From positions 30,200-94,199 of the forward strand of contig NZ_NZMB01000016.1 of NCBI RefSeq assembly GCF_002694385.1: 64,000 nt of DNA. Reading direction: 5' to 3'. The position numbers and the translations under genes were made by a program. The notes under the pieces were generated by a model. It did not search any database and was not told the origin of the DNA. It saw only the letters and a list, made by a program, of their open reading frames with translations. This DNA comes from Sneathiella sp. (GTDB taxonomy: Bacteria > Pseudomonadota > Alphaproteobacteria > Sneathiellales > Sneathiellaceae). Below, in pieces: positions 1 to 9,207 of this stretch (the first letter of the stretch is position 1; every line of letters starts with the position of its first letter).

Positions 1-274
1 TTTCCGCCTCGATGGATTTCTTCACCCTTTGATAATCAAAAATGCCGACAATGAGGGCGAGGGCGGCAAGCGGCAGCAGTGCCCAGCCGAGCAGTTGCAG
101 CCAGTTGTCATCGACAAGCTGCAACAGCGCGACCGACCCCGCCGCCAGCCCCATCGCCGTCTTGATATAGGCCATCAGGGTACGGCGATTGGCTAGCTCT
201 GTCCGATGCACGGCAAGCTTGAAGGTATCTATATTACGCCGCTCCCCGAGCTGCGTCCCGTCCTTGTTATTCAT
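1..274 (-). CDS. DUF202/YidH-family small membrane protein (3' end outside window)
   Basis: The first 91 codons of a minus-strand gene start at the ATG whose complement is 272-274; no stop is reached before the window edge. The N-terminus is hydrophilic (MNNKDGTQLGERRNIDTFKL), followed by NRRTLMAYIKTAMGL, which resembles the conserved first block of DUF202 inner-membrane proteins (RTLLAWIRTAL type). Two hydrophobic segments follow: roughly residues 45-58, then about 64-78 (LLGWALLPLAALALIVGIF). The biochemical role of DUF202 proteins is unknown. It is divergent from nothing visible and lies downstream of purN on the same strand, with a 50 bp gap. Confidence 0.7.
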   Translation of the reverse strand, partial: MNNKDGTQLGERRNIDTFKLAVHRTELANRRTLMAYIKTAMGLAAGSVALLQLVDDNWLQLLGWALLPLAALALIVGIFDYQRVKKSIEAE

Positions 275-325
275 ACGACAAAGCTAGCAGCAAAAACCGG
301 CGGGGAGCAAGAACGCTCTACGGTC

Positions 326-985
326 TCAGGAAATGTCCAGCGGCGGATTGATCAGAACGGCGCTTTCCTCCGCCCCGTTTTCAATCAGCACGCGGGAGCC
401 GTGGATCTTGACCCGCTTTGAGGCCACCAGCCGAAGGGCGAGGGGATAGAGGCGATGCTCCTGCTCCAGTATCCGGGCGGCGAGGGCATCCGGCGTATCG
501 TCCTGCAGGATCGGCACGACGGCCTGCGCGATGATCGGCCCGTCATCCATTTCCGGGCGCACATAATGCACCGTGCAGCCGGTGAAACGGGCGCCGCTTT
601 CAATCGCCCGCTCATGCACATGCAGCCCCTTGAAGGCCGGCAGCAGCGACGGATGGATATTGAGAATACGATCACGCCAGCGGTTGACGAAATCCGCCGT
701 CAGCAGCCGCATGAAACCGGCCAGGCAGATCAGATCGACCTTCACCGTCTCCAGATAACGGTTGATCTCCGCTTCGAATTCCGCCCGGCTTGCAAAATCA
801 CGATGGTCGATGACCCGCGTCGCGATGCTGTGTTCGGCCGCGAATTTAAGGCCCGCCGCCTCCGGATTATTGGACAGGACGCTGACAATCTCCGCCGGGA
901 ACTCCGGGTCGCTGCAGGCCCGGACCAGCGACTGCATGTTGGAACCGCGGGACGAGATAAAAACCGCTACTTTCAGCTTTGCCAC
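326..985 (-). CDS. purN: Phosphoribosylglycinamide formyltransferase PurN
   Basis: PurN transfers a formyl group from 10-formyl-THF to GAR, the third step of de novo purine synthesis in the cytoplasm. The 219-residue length fits the family (about 210). Visible landmarks are the N-terminal phosphate-binding [11 protein letters not shown], the catalytic [12 protein letters not shown] block carrying the conserved Asn and His, and [17 protein letters not shown] with the conserved Asp. I chose the GTG at 983-985 because it gives the expected MAKLKVAVF start and is preceded by GGAAG. The longer open frame upstream is only read-through inside purM. The start overlaps the 3' end of purM by 13 bp, implying translational coupling in a purMN operon. 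Confidence 0.95.
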   Translation of the reverse strand: MAKLKVAVFISSRGSNMQSLVRACSDPEFPAEIVSVLSNNPEAAGLKFAAEHSIATRVIDHRDFASRAEFEAEINRYLETVKVDLICLAGFMRLLTADFVNRWRDRILNIHPSLLPAFKGLHVHERAIESGARFTGCTVHYVRPEMDDGPIIAQAVVPILQDDTPDALAARILEQEHRLYPLALRLVASKRVKIHGSRVLIENGAEESAVLINPPLDIS

Positions 986-2055
986 GTTTCTTCCAGCCCT
1001 GAAATGATGACCTGCGCCCCCGCATCTTCCCGCGGGACAAGCTCCCCGATGCGATAGACGGTTTCTCCGGCGGCGGAGAGCATGTTCTCCGCTTCCCCCG
1101 CGCGCTCGGCCGGGACAACGACGACCATGCCAAGGCCGCAGTTGAAGGTAGTCGCGAGTTCCTTCGGCGTGATATTGCCAATCTCCGCCAGCCATCCGAA
1201 CAGCGGCGGCAAGGGCCAGCTTGTAGCATCCAGCCGGGCGGCAAGATGCTTTGGCAGGACGCGCGGAATATTCTCATACAGCCCGCCGCCGGTGATATGG
1301 GAAAGGGCGATGATATGGCCCGCGCGGATCGCTTCAAGACAGCTTTTCACATAAATGCGGGTCGGTTTGATCAGCGCCTCGCCTAGGGAGATATCAGCAT
1401 CAAACGGGGCCGGGGCAGCATAATCGAGATTAAAATCGGCAACCAGACGACGGACCAGCGAAAACCCGTTAGAATGCAAGCCGGAGGAGGCGAGGCCGAG
1501 CAGGACTTGTCCCGCCGCCAGATTGTCGGCCTTCAGCAGTTGGTCCCGCTCCACCGCGCCAACCGTAAATCCGGCGAGATCGTAATCGCCCTTGGCATAC
1601 ATGCCGGGCATTTCCGCTGTCTCCCCGCCGATCAGGGCACAGCCCGCCTGGCGGCAGCCTTCGGCAATCCCGGCAATGATATCGCGCGCCGCGGCGACAT
1701 CGAGGCCGCCGGTTGCGAAATAGTCGAGAAACAGCAGCGGTTCCGCCCCCTGGACAACCAGATCATTGACGCACATGGCGACCAGATCAATGCCGACCGT
1801 CTCATGGCGATTCATGTCAATGGCGACTTTCAGCTTGGTGCCGACGCCATCGGTAGCGGAAACGAGGAGCGGGTCCGTGAAGCCTGCGGCGCGGGGATCG
1901 AAAAGCGCGCCAAAACCGCCAAGATCGGCGTCCGCCCCGGGTCTGCGGGTGGATGCGGCGAGGGGTTTGATAGCTTCGACAAGCGAGTTTCCTGCCACGA
2001 TGTCGACGCCCGAGTCCTTGTAGCTGTAACTTTTTTTGGAGCTATCGGTATTCAT
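973..2055 (-). CDS. purM: Phosphoribosylformylglycinamidine cyclo-ligase PurM
   Basis: PurM closes the imidazole ring of FGAM to AIR using ATP (step five of purine synthesis). The 360-residue protein has the AIRS signature start [20 protein letters not shown], a glycine-rich [18 protein letters not shown] motif, the [21 protein letters not shown] block and [12 protein letters not shown], all typical of PurM. It is the upstream gene of purMN and starts 67 bp from the divergent DUF2066 gene, so the promoters of both must lie in 2056-2122. Confidence 0.97.
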   Translation of the reverse strand: MNTDSSKKSYSYKDSGVDIVAGNSLVEAIKPLAASTRRPGADADLGGFGALFDPRAAGFTDPLLVSATDGVGTKLKVAIDMNRHETVGIDLVAMCVNDLVVQGAEPLLFLDYFATGGLDVAAARDIIAGIAEGCRQAGCALIGGETAEMPGMYAKGDYDLAGFTVGAVERDQLLKADNLAAGQVLLGLASSGLHSNGFSLVRRLVADFNLDYAAPAPFDADISLGEALIKPTRIYVKSCLEAIRAGHIIALSHITGGGLYENIPRVLPKHLAARLDATSWPLPPLFGWLAEIGNITPKELATTFNCGLGMVVVVPAERAGEAENMLSAAGETVYRIGELVPREDAGAQVIISGLEETWQS

Positions 2056-2122
2056 AAGTTATGCTGCATCCGAGATTTGGGGTTATGATCGGGTCAACAT
2101 ACTTTTTTTCCGGTGGTTTGCA

Positions 2123-3277
2123 ATGACGGAAACACAGACAAAAACATTCTTTTCGCGCTTTTCATGGCTGTTTTGCCTCATCCTGGCATTTGCTTGCCTG
2201 GCGGGGGCACCACGGGCCGTGCTGGCCGATGAGGATTTCTATGTCGTGCAGGATATTGCCGTCGACGAAACCGCCGCCTCCGCGGCCGAGGCGCGCACAA
2301 TCGCCGTCGCCAAAGGGCAGGAGCGGGCCTTTGCCGCGCTGCTTCGCCGTCTGGTGCCCGCCAGCCATCATGATCGGCTGCCCGCCCTGTCGGAATCCGA
2401 CATCACGCCGCTTGTCGCCTCTTTTCAGGTCGCCGATGAGCGCAGCTCAGCCCGGCGCTATCTCGCCGATCTGACGTTTGAATTCAAGCGCGATGATGTC
2501 CGCAGCCTGCTGCGGGCCGACCGGCTGCCCTTTTCGGAAGCTGTGGCGCGACCGATTCTCATTCTTCCCGTCTATCAGGAGGACGGCCAGGCCAACCTGT
2601 GGGCCTACCCAAACCCGTGGCGTGACGTGTGGGTGGATGTGATCGACTATGGCGTCCGTCCGCAGGCGCCGGATACTCTCCGCGATGACTGGGCGCAACC
2701 TTTTGTGCAGCCGGTGCTGGTGCCCGCCGGGGATATCGCCGATATGCGAACCATCGATGGTCAAAAGGCGCTGGCGATGAACCCGTCGGCAATCGATACG
2801 CTGAAGCGCAATTATGATGTCTCCGCCGTGCATGTCATCAGTGTCACCCCCCGCAGCGCGCCGGATGGCACGCCGCTTCTTGATGTCAGCCATCAGCGCA
2901 GCGACCGGGAAGGTCCGGCAACAATGCGGGTTTTCCGCGGCACGGAAGATCACGAAATGCTGATGCAAAGCGTGGTTTTCAACCTGCTGGGCGAGCTGCA
3001 GGAAGAATGGAAAAGCCGCAATGTCCTTGATTTCGGCACCGAGACGACGCTTGCCGTAACAACGAAGATCCGTGATCTGCCGGGCTGGCTGACGCTGCAA
3101 CGGCAGGTGGAGAGTCTCTCCAACGTCAGCGGCGTGAAAGTCCGCGACCTGTCAGTGGAGGAGGCCTTCTGGAACATCACCTATATCGGCAGCATGGACC
3201 AGCTTGTCGCCGCGCTGGATCGGCGAAACCTTGCCCTGGTCGAGCATATGGGCTACTGGACGCTGGACCCGAAGTAA
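2123..3277 (+). CDS. DUF2066 domain exported protein
   Basis: A 384-residue protein starting at ATG 2123. An in-frame upstream codon exists, but this start gives a clean signal peptide: MTETQTKTFFSRFSW, then a hydrophobic core ending GAPRAVLA, with cleavage predicted before DEDFYVV. The mature N-terminal part (VQDIAVDETAASAAEARTIAVAKGQERAFAALLRRLVP) is the typical opening of DUF2066 proteins. The C-terminal third carries a repeated beta-alpha unit (TLAVTTKIRDLPGWLTLQRQ). Function is unknown. It lies just upstream of the CDP-alcohol transferase, PerM and HdaA genes in a co-directional run, a frequent alphaproteobacterial arrangement, but no functional link follows from that. Confidence 0.8.
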   Translation: MTETQTKTFFSRFSWLFCLILAFACLAGAPRAVLADEDFYVVQDIAVDETAASAAEARTIAVAKGQERAFAALLRRLVPASHHDRLPALSESDITPLVASFQVADERSSARRYLADLTFEFKRDDVRSLLRADRLPFSEAVARPILILPVYQEDGQANLWAYPNPWRDVWVDVIDYGVRPQAPDTLRDDWAQPFVQPVLVPAGDIADMRTIDGQKALAMNPSAIDTLKRNYDVSAVHVISVTPRSAPDGTPLLDVSHQRSDREGPATMRVFRGTEDHEMLMQSVVFNLLGELQEEWKSRNVLDFGTETTLAVTTKIRDLPGWLTLQRQVESLSNVSGVKVRDLSVEEAFWNITYIGSMDQLVAALDRRNLALVEHMGYWTLDPK

Positions 3278-3327
3278 GCCATACAGAACATTGAAAAGAC
3301 AGTATATATTGTTACCCGGACATTACA

Positions 3328-3873
3328 TTGAATATTCCCAACAGCCTTACGCTTCTCCGTATGTTACTGGTGCCCGTCATTGTCTGGCTGATTCTGGCGG
3401 AACAGATGTATGCGGCGTTCCTCACCTTTTTGCTGGCGGGGTTGTCGGATGCGCTTGACGGGCTGATCGCGAAGCAGTTCAACCTTGTCACTCCGCTTGG
3501 CACCTATCTCGACCCGCTGGCCGACAAGATCCTGCTGGTGTCCATCTATGTCACCCTCGGTATTCAGGAAGACCTGCCGAGCTGGCTGGTCATTCTGGTG
3601 GTCAGCCGGGATTTTCTCATCATCGGCGGCATTATTTTTACATTCTTGCTGGAGCTGAACATCACGATCGTCCCCTCGAAGCTGAGCAAATTGAACACCT
3701 TCTGCCAGATTTTGCTCGCCGCCTTCGTCCTTGCTGACAAGGGGCTGGAGGCCGGGTTCAATGGCGCCATTGACCTGTTCGTCTATGTGGTGGCGGCAAC
3801 CACGGTGCTGTCGGGCATCGCCTATACCTTGCAATGGTTCCGGCAGAACAGCCATGAGACGGGGGCGTCATGA
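3328..3873 (+). CDS. CDP-alcohol phosphatidyltransferase family protein (PgsA-like)
   Basis: A 181-residue integral membrane enzyme that probably condenses a CDP-diacylglycerol with an alcohol such as glycerol-3-phosphate in phospholipid synthesis. The family catalytic motif D-x2-D-G-x2-A-R-x8-G-x3-D-x3-D is present as SDALDGLIAK, then GTYLDPLADK, with Lys instead of the usual Arg. Hydrophobic segments cover most of the chain. The start is TTG at 3328 giving MNIPNSLTLLRMLLVPV, which matches the usual NIPNxLTxxR opening. The stop overlaps the next gene by ATGA. Which alcohol is used cannot be told from sequence alone. Confidence 0.85.
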   Translation: MNIPNSLTLLRMLLVPVIVWLILAEQMYAAFLTFLLAGLSDALDGLIAKQFNLVTPLGTYLDPLADKILLVSIYVTLGIQEDLPSWLVILVVSRDFLIIGGIIFTFLLELNITIVPSKLSKLNTFCQILLAAFVLADKGLEAGFNGAIDLFVYVVAATTVLSGIAYTLQWFRQNSHETGAS

Positions 3874-4964
3874 CCTTAAAGCAACAAATGAAATTCTGGG
3901 GGATTGCGCTTGTCGCCTTCGTCCTGTTCCTGATCCTGCTGAGCGATATCCTGCTGCCCTTTGTTCTGGGCATGGGGGTTGCCTATTTTCTGGATCCGGT
4001 GGCCGACCGCCTGGAAGAGGCGGGGTTCAGCCGCACCGCCGCGACGGCAATTATCATCGGCCTGTTCCTGGTGCTGGTTAATCTGGCGCTGTTCCTGATT
4101 GTTCCGATTATCATTGATCAGGTGCTCGGCCTCATCGACAATATGCCAGGCTATTATGAGAATATCCGCAGTTTCCTGATGCCCATCATTGACCGCTTCG
4201 TTGACCTTCCGGCCTGGCGCCAGAATGAGGAGTTCAACAATACGGTTGGTCAATATATCGGTGAAATGGCGAAGAAGCTGGCGACGCTGTCGGAAAATAT
4301 TGTCGGCGGCGGGCTGGCCTTCGTTAATCTCATCACGCTGCTGGTTATTTCCCCGGTCGTCGCCTTCTACCTGCTCAGGGACTGGGATCATATCGTCGAG
4401 CGGATTGATAGCTGGCTGCCGAAGAAACATGCGGAACAGATCCGCACGCTGGCGCGGCGGATTGATGACGTTCTTGCCGGTTTCGTGCGCGGCCAGTCAC
4501 TTGTCTGCCTGATTCTCGCCGCTTATTATGGTCTGGCGCTGATGCTGACCGGGCTCGAATTCGGCTTTCTCATCGGCATCATCACCGGCCTTATTTCCTT
4601 CATTCCCTTTGTCGGCGCGATCATCGGTTTTATCGCTTCCGTCGGCGTGGCGCTGATCCAGTTCTGGCCCGATTACATCATGATCGGCGCGGTGGTGATT
4701 ATTTTCATTATCGGACAGGTTCTGGAAGGATATGTACTTGTCCCCAATCTGGTCGGCGGCAAGGTCGGGCTGCATCCGGTCTGGGTGATGTTTGGCCTGC
4801 TGGCAGGCGGCAGCCTGTTCGGATTTGTCGGCGTGCTGATTGCCGTGCCCATGGCGGCGGTGATCGGCGTGCTCAGCCGCTTCGCCATCGAGCAGTATCT
4901 GCAAAGCCCCATCTATGGCGCGCCGCCGCCAGAAGGGCCGGGCAACGACAGTACGAAAGAATAG
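3870..4964 (+). CDS. AI-2E/PerM-family membrane permease
   Basis: A 364-residue polytopic protein of the PerM/YdiK/TqsA (AI-2 exporter-like) superfamily. Hydrophobic helices open the chain (IALVAFVLFLILLSDILLPFVLG). The periplasmic middle part is followed by the conserved VARRIDDVLAGFVRGQ-type amphipathic block, then the helix-rich C-terminal half with ITGLISFIPFVGAIIGF and the LEGYVLVPNLVGGKVGLHPVWVM signature. Its ATG overlaps the preceding stop codon (ATGA), so it is translationally coupled to the phosphatidyltransferase. Substrate is unknown; the family name should not be taken as proof of AI-2 export. hdaA follows 1 bp later. Confidence 0.85.
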   Translation: MTLKQQMKFWGIALVAFVLFLILLSDILLPFVLGMGVAYFLDPVADRLEEAGFSRTAATAIIIGLFLVLVNLALFLIVPIIIDQVLGLIDNMPGYYENIRSFLMPIIDRFVDLPAWRQNEEFNNTVGQYIGEMAKKLATLSENIVGGGLAFVNLITLLVISPVVAFYLLRDWDHIVERIDSWLPKKHAEQIRTLARRIDDVLAGFVRGQSLVCLILAAYYGLALMLTGLEFGFLIGIITGLISFIPFVGAIIGFIASVGVALIQFWPDYIMIGAVVIIFIIGQVLEGYVLVPNLVGGKVGLHPVWVMFGLLAGGSLFGFVGVLIAVPMAAVIGVLSRFAIEQYLQSPIYGAPPPEGPGNDSTKE

Positions 4965-4965
4965 C

Positions 4966-5652
4966 ATGGTCGCCGCGCAAATTCCGATGGTTTTTCCCGT
5001 CCGGGCGGCGCAGGGGCGGGATGATTTCCTCGTCACCAGCAGCAATTGCGACGCGGTGGCATGGATTGACCGCTGGCCGGACTGGCCCGCCAACATCCTC
5101 ATCCTCACCGGTCCGCCCGGATGCGGCAAAAGCCATCTCGCCCATGTCTGGCAGACCGTCAGCGGGGCGGAAATCCTGTCTTTGGAAACACTCAATTCAC
5201 TCGGAATAGAGGCGCTGACGAAGCGCGCCGCGCAGCCCCTTATCCTTGAGGATATGGATGAAATGATCGGCCGGGAAATTGAGGAAGAAACGATTTTCCA
5301 CCTCTACAATCTCCTCCAGGAGAAAGGCGGCAGCCTGTTGATCACCGCGAAATCCGCCCCCGCCACTTGGCCCCTGGCATTGGCGGACCTCAAATCACGT
5401 CTCGGCACCATTGCGCTCGCACGTATTGCCGAGCCTGATGACGCGCTGTTCGCGGCGCTTCTGGTCAAACATTTTTCCGATCGCCAGCTTGCCGTTCCCC
5501 CCGATGTCGTCCAATATATCGTTGAACGGCTGGAGCGTTCCTTCGCGGCGGCGGAACGCTTCGTCACCCGCCTCGATGACAACGCACTCGCCCGCAAAAG
5601 AAAAATCACCCTCGCTCTCGTGCGGGAGGTAATGAAGGAAGAGCAGGAGTAG
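4966..5652 (+). CDS. hdaA: DnaA-related AAA+ protein, HdaA regulator of DnaA
   Basis: A 228-residue protein with only the AAA+ core of DnaA and no domain IV helix-turn-helix. Walker A is GPPGCGKS at residues 49-56, the Walker B region is LILEDMDEM, and the lid region is near the C-terminus (ERSFAAAERFVTRLDDNALARKRKITLALVREVM). In alphaproteobacteria such as Caulobacter, HdaA with the DNA clamp stimulates ATP hydrolysis by DnaA after replication starts. The N-terminal AQIPMVFPVR contains a QxPM/F-type segment resembling the clamp-binding motif of Hda. The ATG at 4966 was chosen because upstream codons lie inside the permease gene. Sequential order with perM and an SDR suggests one transcript. 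Confidence 0.85.
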   Translation: MVAAQIPMVFPVRAAQGRDDFLVTSSNCDAVAWIDRWPDWPANILILTGPPGCGKSHLAHVWQTVSGAEILSLETLNSLGIEALTKRAAQPLILEDMDEMIGREIEEETIFHLYNLLQEKGGSLLITAKSAPATWPLALADLKSRLGTIALARIAEPDDALFAALLVKHFSDRQLAVPPDVVQYIVERLERSFAAAERFVTRLDDNALARKRKITLALVREVMKEEQE

Positions 5653-5656
5653 GGAA

Positions 5657-6436
5657 ATGGATCTCGGGATTTCAGGAAAATGGGCGATTGTCTGCGCCTC
5701 CAGCAAAGGTCTGGGGCGGGGCTCGGCGGAAGCGCTGGCCGCAGAGGGCGTCAATCTGGTGATTACGGCCCGCACGGCGGAAACATTGGAAGCCACTGCC
5801 GATCATATCCGCAAAAGCTGGCCGGTTGAGGTGATCGCCATCCCGGGGGATATTACGACGGAGGCGGGCCGCGCCGAAGTGCTGAAAGCCTGTCCGGCGC
5901 CCGATATCCTCGTGAATAATGCCGGTGGGCCGCCGCCCGGCGACTTCCGGGACTGGAGTCTGGAAGACTGGCAGAAGGCGCTCAACGCCAATATGCTGAC
6001 GCCGATCGAGATGATCAAGGCGACCGTGGACGGCATGCAGGCGCGCGGCTTCGGCCGCATCGTCAATATCACCTCCGCCGCCGTGAAATCGCCCATTGAT
6101 ATTCTTGGCCTGTCCAACGGGGCGCGGGCCGGGCTGACCGGTTTTGTCGCCGGGATATCACGCAAGACCGTTGCCCATAATGTGACCATCAACAACCTGC
6201 TGCCGGGGCCGTTCGATACCGACCGGCTGGCCGGCAATTTCAAGGCCGTTTCCAAAGCAACTGGTAAATCCATCGCCGAAGTGAAGGCGGAGCGGGCGGC
6301 GCAAAATCCCGCCGGACGGTTCGGCACCGCAGAGGAATTCGGCGCCGCCTGCGCCTTTCTCTGCAGCGACAAGGCAGGGTTCATCACCGGCCAGAACATC
6401 CTGATGGACGGCGGCGCCTTTCCGGGTACAATGTAG
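5657..6436 (+). CDS. SDR-family oxidoreductase lacking the canonical Tyr/Lys pair
   Basis: A 259-residue Rossmann-fold protein similar to 3-oxoacyl-[ACP] reductase-like SDRs. The cofactor loop is ASSKGLGRGSA, and LVNNAGGPPPG is the NNAG motif. The catalytic Ser is in VNITSAAVKSP. The usual YxxxK is replaced by SNGAR (GLSNGARAGLTG), with Ser for Tyr and Arg for Lys. That replacement recurs in one SDR subgroup (BKR-like), so it is probably ancestral rather than a fresh mutation. The C-terminal GQNILMDGGAFPGTM is standard. It starts 4 bp after hdaA. Substrate is unknown; classical dehydrogenase chemistry is doubtful. Confidence 0.8.
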   Translation: MDLGISGKWAIVCASSKGLGRGSAEALAAEGVNLVITARTAETLEATADHIRKSWPVEVIAIPGDITTEAGRAEVLKACPAPDILVNNAGGPPPGDFRDWSLEDWQKALNANMLTPIEMIKATVDGMQARGFGRIVNITSAAVKSPIDILGLSNGARAGLTGFVAGISRKTVAHNVTINNLLPGPFDTDRLAGNFKAVSKATGKSIAEVKAERAAQNPAGRFGTAEEFGAACAFLCSDKAGFITGQNILMDGGAFPGTM

Positions 6437-6465
6437 CGATCATCTCATCTGTGGGAGGGGTAACG

Positions 6466-6897
6466 ATGCGTTTTTCTATCCTGCTGGCCGCCGTTGGCGC
6501 CGCCTTTCTGTTCTCCGCCGATCCCGCCGCAGCGGCGGACGCCACAGGCATCTGGGCAACGAAAGACGGCAACAGCCATGTCAAAATTGCGCCCTGCAAC
6601 GACAAGCTGTGCGGGGAAATCATCTGGCTGAAAGAACCCTTGACGCCGGAAGGCAAACCGAAAACAGATCAGCACAACAGCGATGAGACCTTGCGCAGTC
6701 GCCCCATTATCGGCCTGCAGATGCTGAGCGGATTCGTCAAGGATGGCGAAAGCGAATGGGACGATGGTGAAATCTATAACCCCGAGGATGGCAAGACCTA
6801 TAGCGCCAAGATGGAGCTGGTCAAGCCGGATGCGCTGGAAGTCAAGGGCTGCGTGCTGATGTTCTGCCAAACGCAGGACTGGACGCGGGTGGAGTGA
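6466..6897 (+). CDS. DUF2147 exported protein
   Basis: A 143-residue protein with a signal peptide (MRFSILLAAVGAAFLF, cleavage near PAAAADATG). The mature part begins GIWATKDGNSHVKIAPCNDKLCGEIIWL, the DUF2147 hallmark with its Cys pair, and ends with VKGCVLMFCQTQDWTRV. DUF2147 proteins are predicted periplasmic or outer-membrane-associated beta barrels of unknown function. The start at 6466 is favoured over an in-frame ATG-less extension because GGGAGGGG lies at the right distance upstream. The four cysteines probably form periplasmic disulfides. Confidence 0.85.
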   Translation: MRFSILLAAVGAAFLFSADPAAAADATGIWATKDGNSHVKIAPCNDKLCGEIIWLKEPLTPEGKPKTDQHNSDETLRSRPIIGLQMLSGFVKDGESEWDDGEIYNPEDGKTYSAKMELVKPDALEVKGCVLMFCQTQDWTRVE

Positions 6898-7022
6898 TTT
6901 TTTTACCAATCTCCGCTATAAAGGCCGGAGTGGGAATTTTTTCCGTATTGTCATAAATCCGAGATTAAATCCCTATATCAGTGTCAAGGCATTGAATTTC
7001 CGGAACTGGAGCAGGGGTTGGT

Positions 7023-9170
7023 ATGTCGGCAAAATCAGACATGGTGGATGAGGAAAAGATCAATCTCCTGAAGAGCCCGAAACGGTTCATCAATCGGGAG
7101 CTGTCGTGGCTGTCCTTCAACTGGCGGGTTCTCGAGGAATCGGCCAACCCGGCGCATCCGCTGCTGGAACGCCTCCGTTTTCTCTCCATCTCCGCCGCCA
7201 ATCTTGATGAGTTCTTCATGGTCCGCGTCGCCGGGCTGTGGGGCCAGATCCGGGCCAATGTGAAAACCATCAGCGATGACGGGTTGACGCCCGCGCAGCA
7301 GCTGGCCGAGGTGGAAAGCAAGGCAACACGCCTGATGCATGAGCAGAATCAGCAATGGCGCACGCTGATCAAGGAATTACGGGATAATGGCATCTCCGTC
7401 CTCTCGCCGACGGAACTCACGCGCCAGGAGAAAAACTGGCTCGAAGATCACTTCATGCAGGAAATCTATCCGGTGCTGACGCCCATGGCGCTCGATCCGG
7501 CGCATCCCTTTCCCTTCATCCAGAATCTCGGCTTCGGCATGTTTCTGGAACTCGCCCGCAAGGAACCGGACCGCAATCTGAAAGCGCTGCTGCTGCTGCC
7601 GCAGACGCTGGATCGCTTCATCCGCCTGCCGGGCGGGAAAATCCGCTTTATCAGCCTTGAAAACACGGTGATGCTGTTCCTCAACCATCTGTTCCCCGGC
7701 TATGATGTCGCCAGCAAGGGCATGTTCCGCATCGTCCGCGATAGCGATATCGAGGTGGAGGAAGAGGCCGAGGATCTGGTGCGGCTGTTTGAATCCGCCC
7801 TCAAGCGCCGCCGCCGCGGCAGCGTTATCCGCCTCAAGGTGGATAAGGACATGCCGGAGGAGTTTGTCGATTACCTGAGCCGGGAGCTGGAGCTTGACAA
7901 CCGCGCCGCCATCGTGGTGGACGGTATTCTCGGCCTGTCCGATACTGCCGCGCTGATCACGCCGGAGCGTCCCGATCTCTGTTTCAAACCCTACACGCCG
8001 CGCTATCCGGAGCGGGTACGCGATGCGGCCGGGGATATCTTCGCCGCCATCGCCACGAAAGACTTCATCGTCCATCACCCCTATGAGAGTTTCGATGTCG
8101 TCGTGCAGTTCCTGCAGCAGGCGGCGGCGGATCCAAACGTTATCGCCATCAAGCATACGCTGTACCGGACGTCCACCAACTCCCCGGTTGTCCGCGCCCT
8201 GATTGAGGCGGCGGAGGCGGGCAAGTCCGTCACCGCGCTGATCGAACTGAAGGCCCGCTTTGATGAAGCGGCGAACATTAAATGGGCGCGCGATCTGGAG
8301 CGGGCCGGGGCGCAGGTCATCTATGGCTTTATCGACCTTAAAACCCACGCCAAGGTGTCCGTCGTTGTCCGGCGCGAGGGGCGGGGCCTTAAAACCTACA
8401 TGCACTTTGGCACGGGCAACTACCATCCGATCAACGCGCGTATTTATTCCGACCTGTCGATGTTCACCACCGATGCGGAGCTCGCCAGCGATGTCTCGCT
8501 GATGTTCAATTACATCACCGGATATGCCAAGCCGAAGGGGCTGAAAAAGCTCGTGCTTTCCCCCTACAGTCTGCGCAAATCTCTGATCGAGATGATTGAG
8601 AAGGAAATCGCCTTCGCCAGGAACGGCAAGCCCGCCGCTATCTGGGCAAAGATGAATTCCCTCGTTGATCCGCAGCTTATTGACGCGCTCTACCGGGCCA
8701 GCAATGCGGGCGTCGATATCCGGCTTGTCATCCGCGGCATCTGCTGCCTGCGGCCCGGCATCAAGGGGATGTCGGAGAATATCCAGGTGACGAGCATCGT
8801 CGGGCGTTTTCTGGAACATTCGCGTATTGTCTGTTTCGGCAATGGCCACAAGATTCCCTCCGATCATGCGAAGGTATTTATCTCTTCCGCTGACTGGATG
8901 CCGCGCAGCTTTGATCGGCGTGTCGAAACACTGGTGCCCGTCACCAACGAAACCATCCACCGGCAGGTGCTGGACCAGATCATGGTGGTATGCCTGAAAG
9001 ACAACCAGCAAAGCTGGAAACTGCGCGAAAACGGCGAATATGAGCGTGTCACCAATGGCGCGGAGTCATTTTGCGCTCACAATTATTTTATGACCAATCC
9101 GTCTTTATCTGGACGCGGCAAGGCTTTGCTTGTAAAGGAACCAGTACCGAAGCTTGTTCCGCCAAGCTGA
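7023..9170 (+). CDS. ppk: Polyphosphate kinase 1
   Basis: Ppk1 reversibly polymerises the gamma phosphate of ATP into inorganic polyphosphate. The 715-residue protein has the N-terminal domain opening [19 protein letters not shown], the RVAGLWGQ head domain and two phospholipase-D-like C-terminal domains. The first contains [15 protein letters not shown] with the phospho-accepting His at about residue 442, plus the [10 protein letters not shown] block. The second contains [13 protein letters not shown] and [15 protein letters not shown]. The exopolyphosphatase gene follows 37 bp downstream, a standard pairing that places synthesis and degradation of polyphosphate under one control. Confidence 0.97.
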   Translation: MSAKSDMVDEEKINLLKSPKRFINRELSWLSFNWRVLEESANPAHPLLERLRFLSISAANLDEFFMVRVAGLWGQIRANVKTISDDGLTPAQQLAEVESKATRLMHEQNQQWRTLIKELRDNGISVLSPTELTRQEKNWLEDHFMQEIYPVLTPMALDPAHPFPFIQNLGFGMFLELARKEPDRNLKALLLLPQTLDRFIRLPGGKIRFISLENTVMLFLNHLFPGYDVASKGMFRIVRDSDIEVEEEAEDLVRLFESALKRRRRGSVIRLKVDKDMPEEFVDYLSRELELDNRAAIVVDGILGLSDTAALITPERPDLCFKPYTPRYPERVRDAAGDIFAAIATKDFIVHHPYESFDVVVQFLQQAAADPNVIAIKHTLYRTSTNSPVVRALIEAAEAGKSVTALIELKARFDEAANIKWARDLERAGAQVIYGFIDLKTHAKVSVVVRREGRGLKTYMHFGTGNYHPINARIYSDLSMFTTDAELASDVSLMFNYITGYAKPKGLKKLVLSPYSLRKSLIEMIEKEIAFARNGKPAAIWAKMNSLVDPQLIDALYRASNAGVDIRLVIRGICCLRPGIKGMSENIQVTSIVGRFLEHSRIVCFGNGHKIPSDHAKVFISSADWMPRSFDRRVETLVPVTNETIHRQVLDQIMVVCLKDNQQSWKLRENGEYERVTNGAESFCAHNYFMTNPSLSGRGKALLVKEPVPKLVPPS

Positions 9171-9207
9171 CATACAGCGTTAAAATACTGTAGGTGCCAG
9201 AAAAAGT

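Noticed and set aside
6908..6945. Weak hairpin CTCCG...CGGAG followed by T run before ppk
   Set aside because: The stem is only 5 bp with a 10 nt loop and distant T tract; too weak to call a terminator.
7377..9011. Long open frame antisense to ppk (544 codons)
   Set aside because: It has no domain, has Arg/His/Gln-rich composition, and sits in a high-GC gene where antisense stops are rare; the sense frame is a clear Ppk1.
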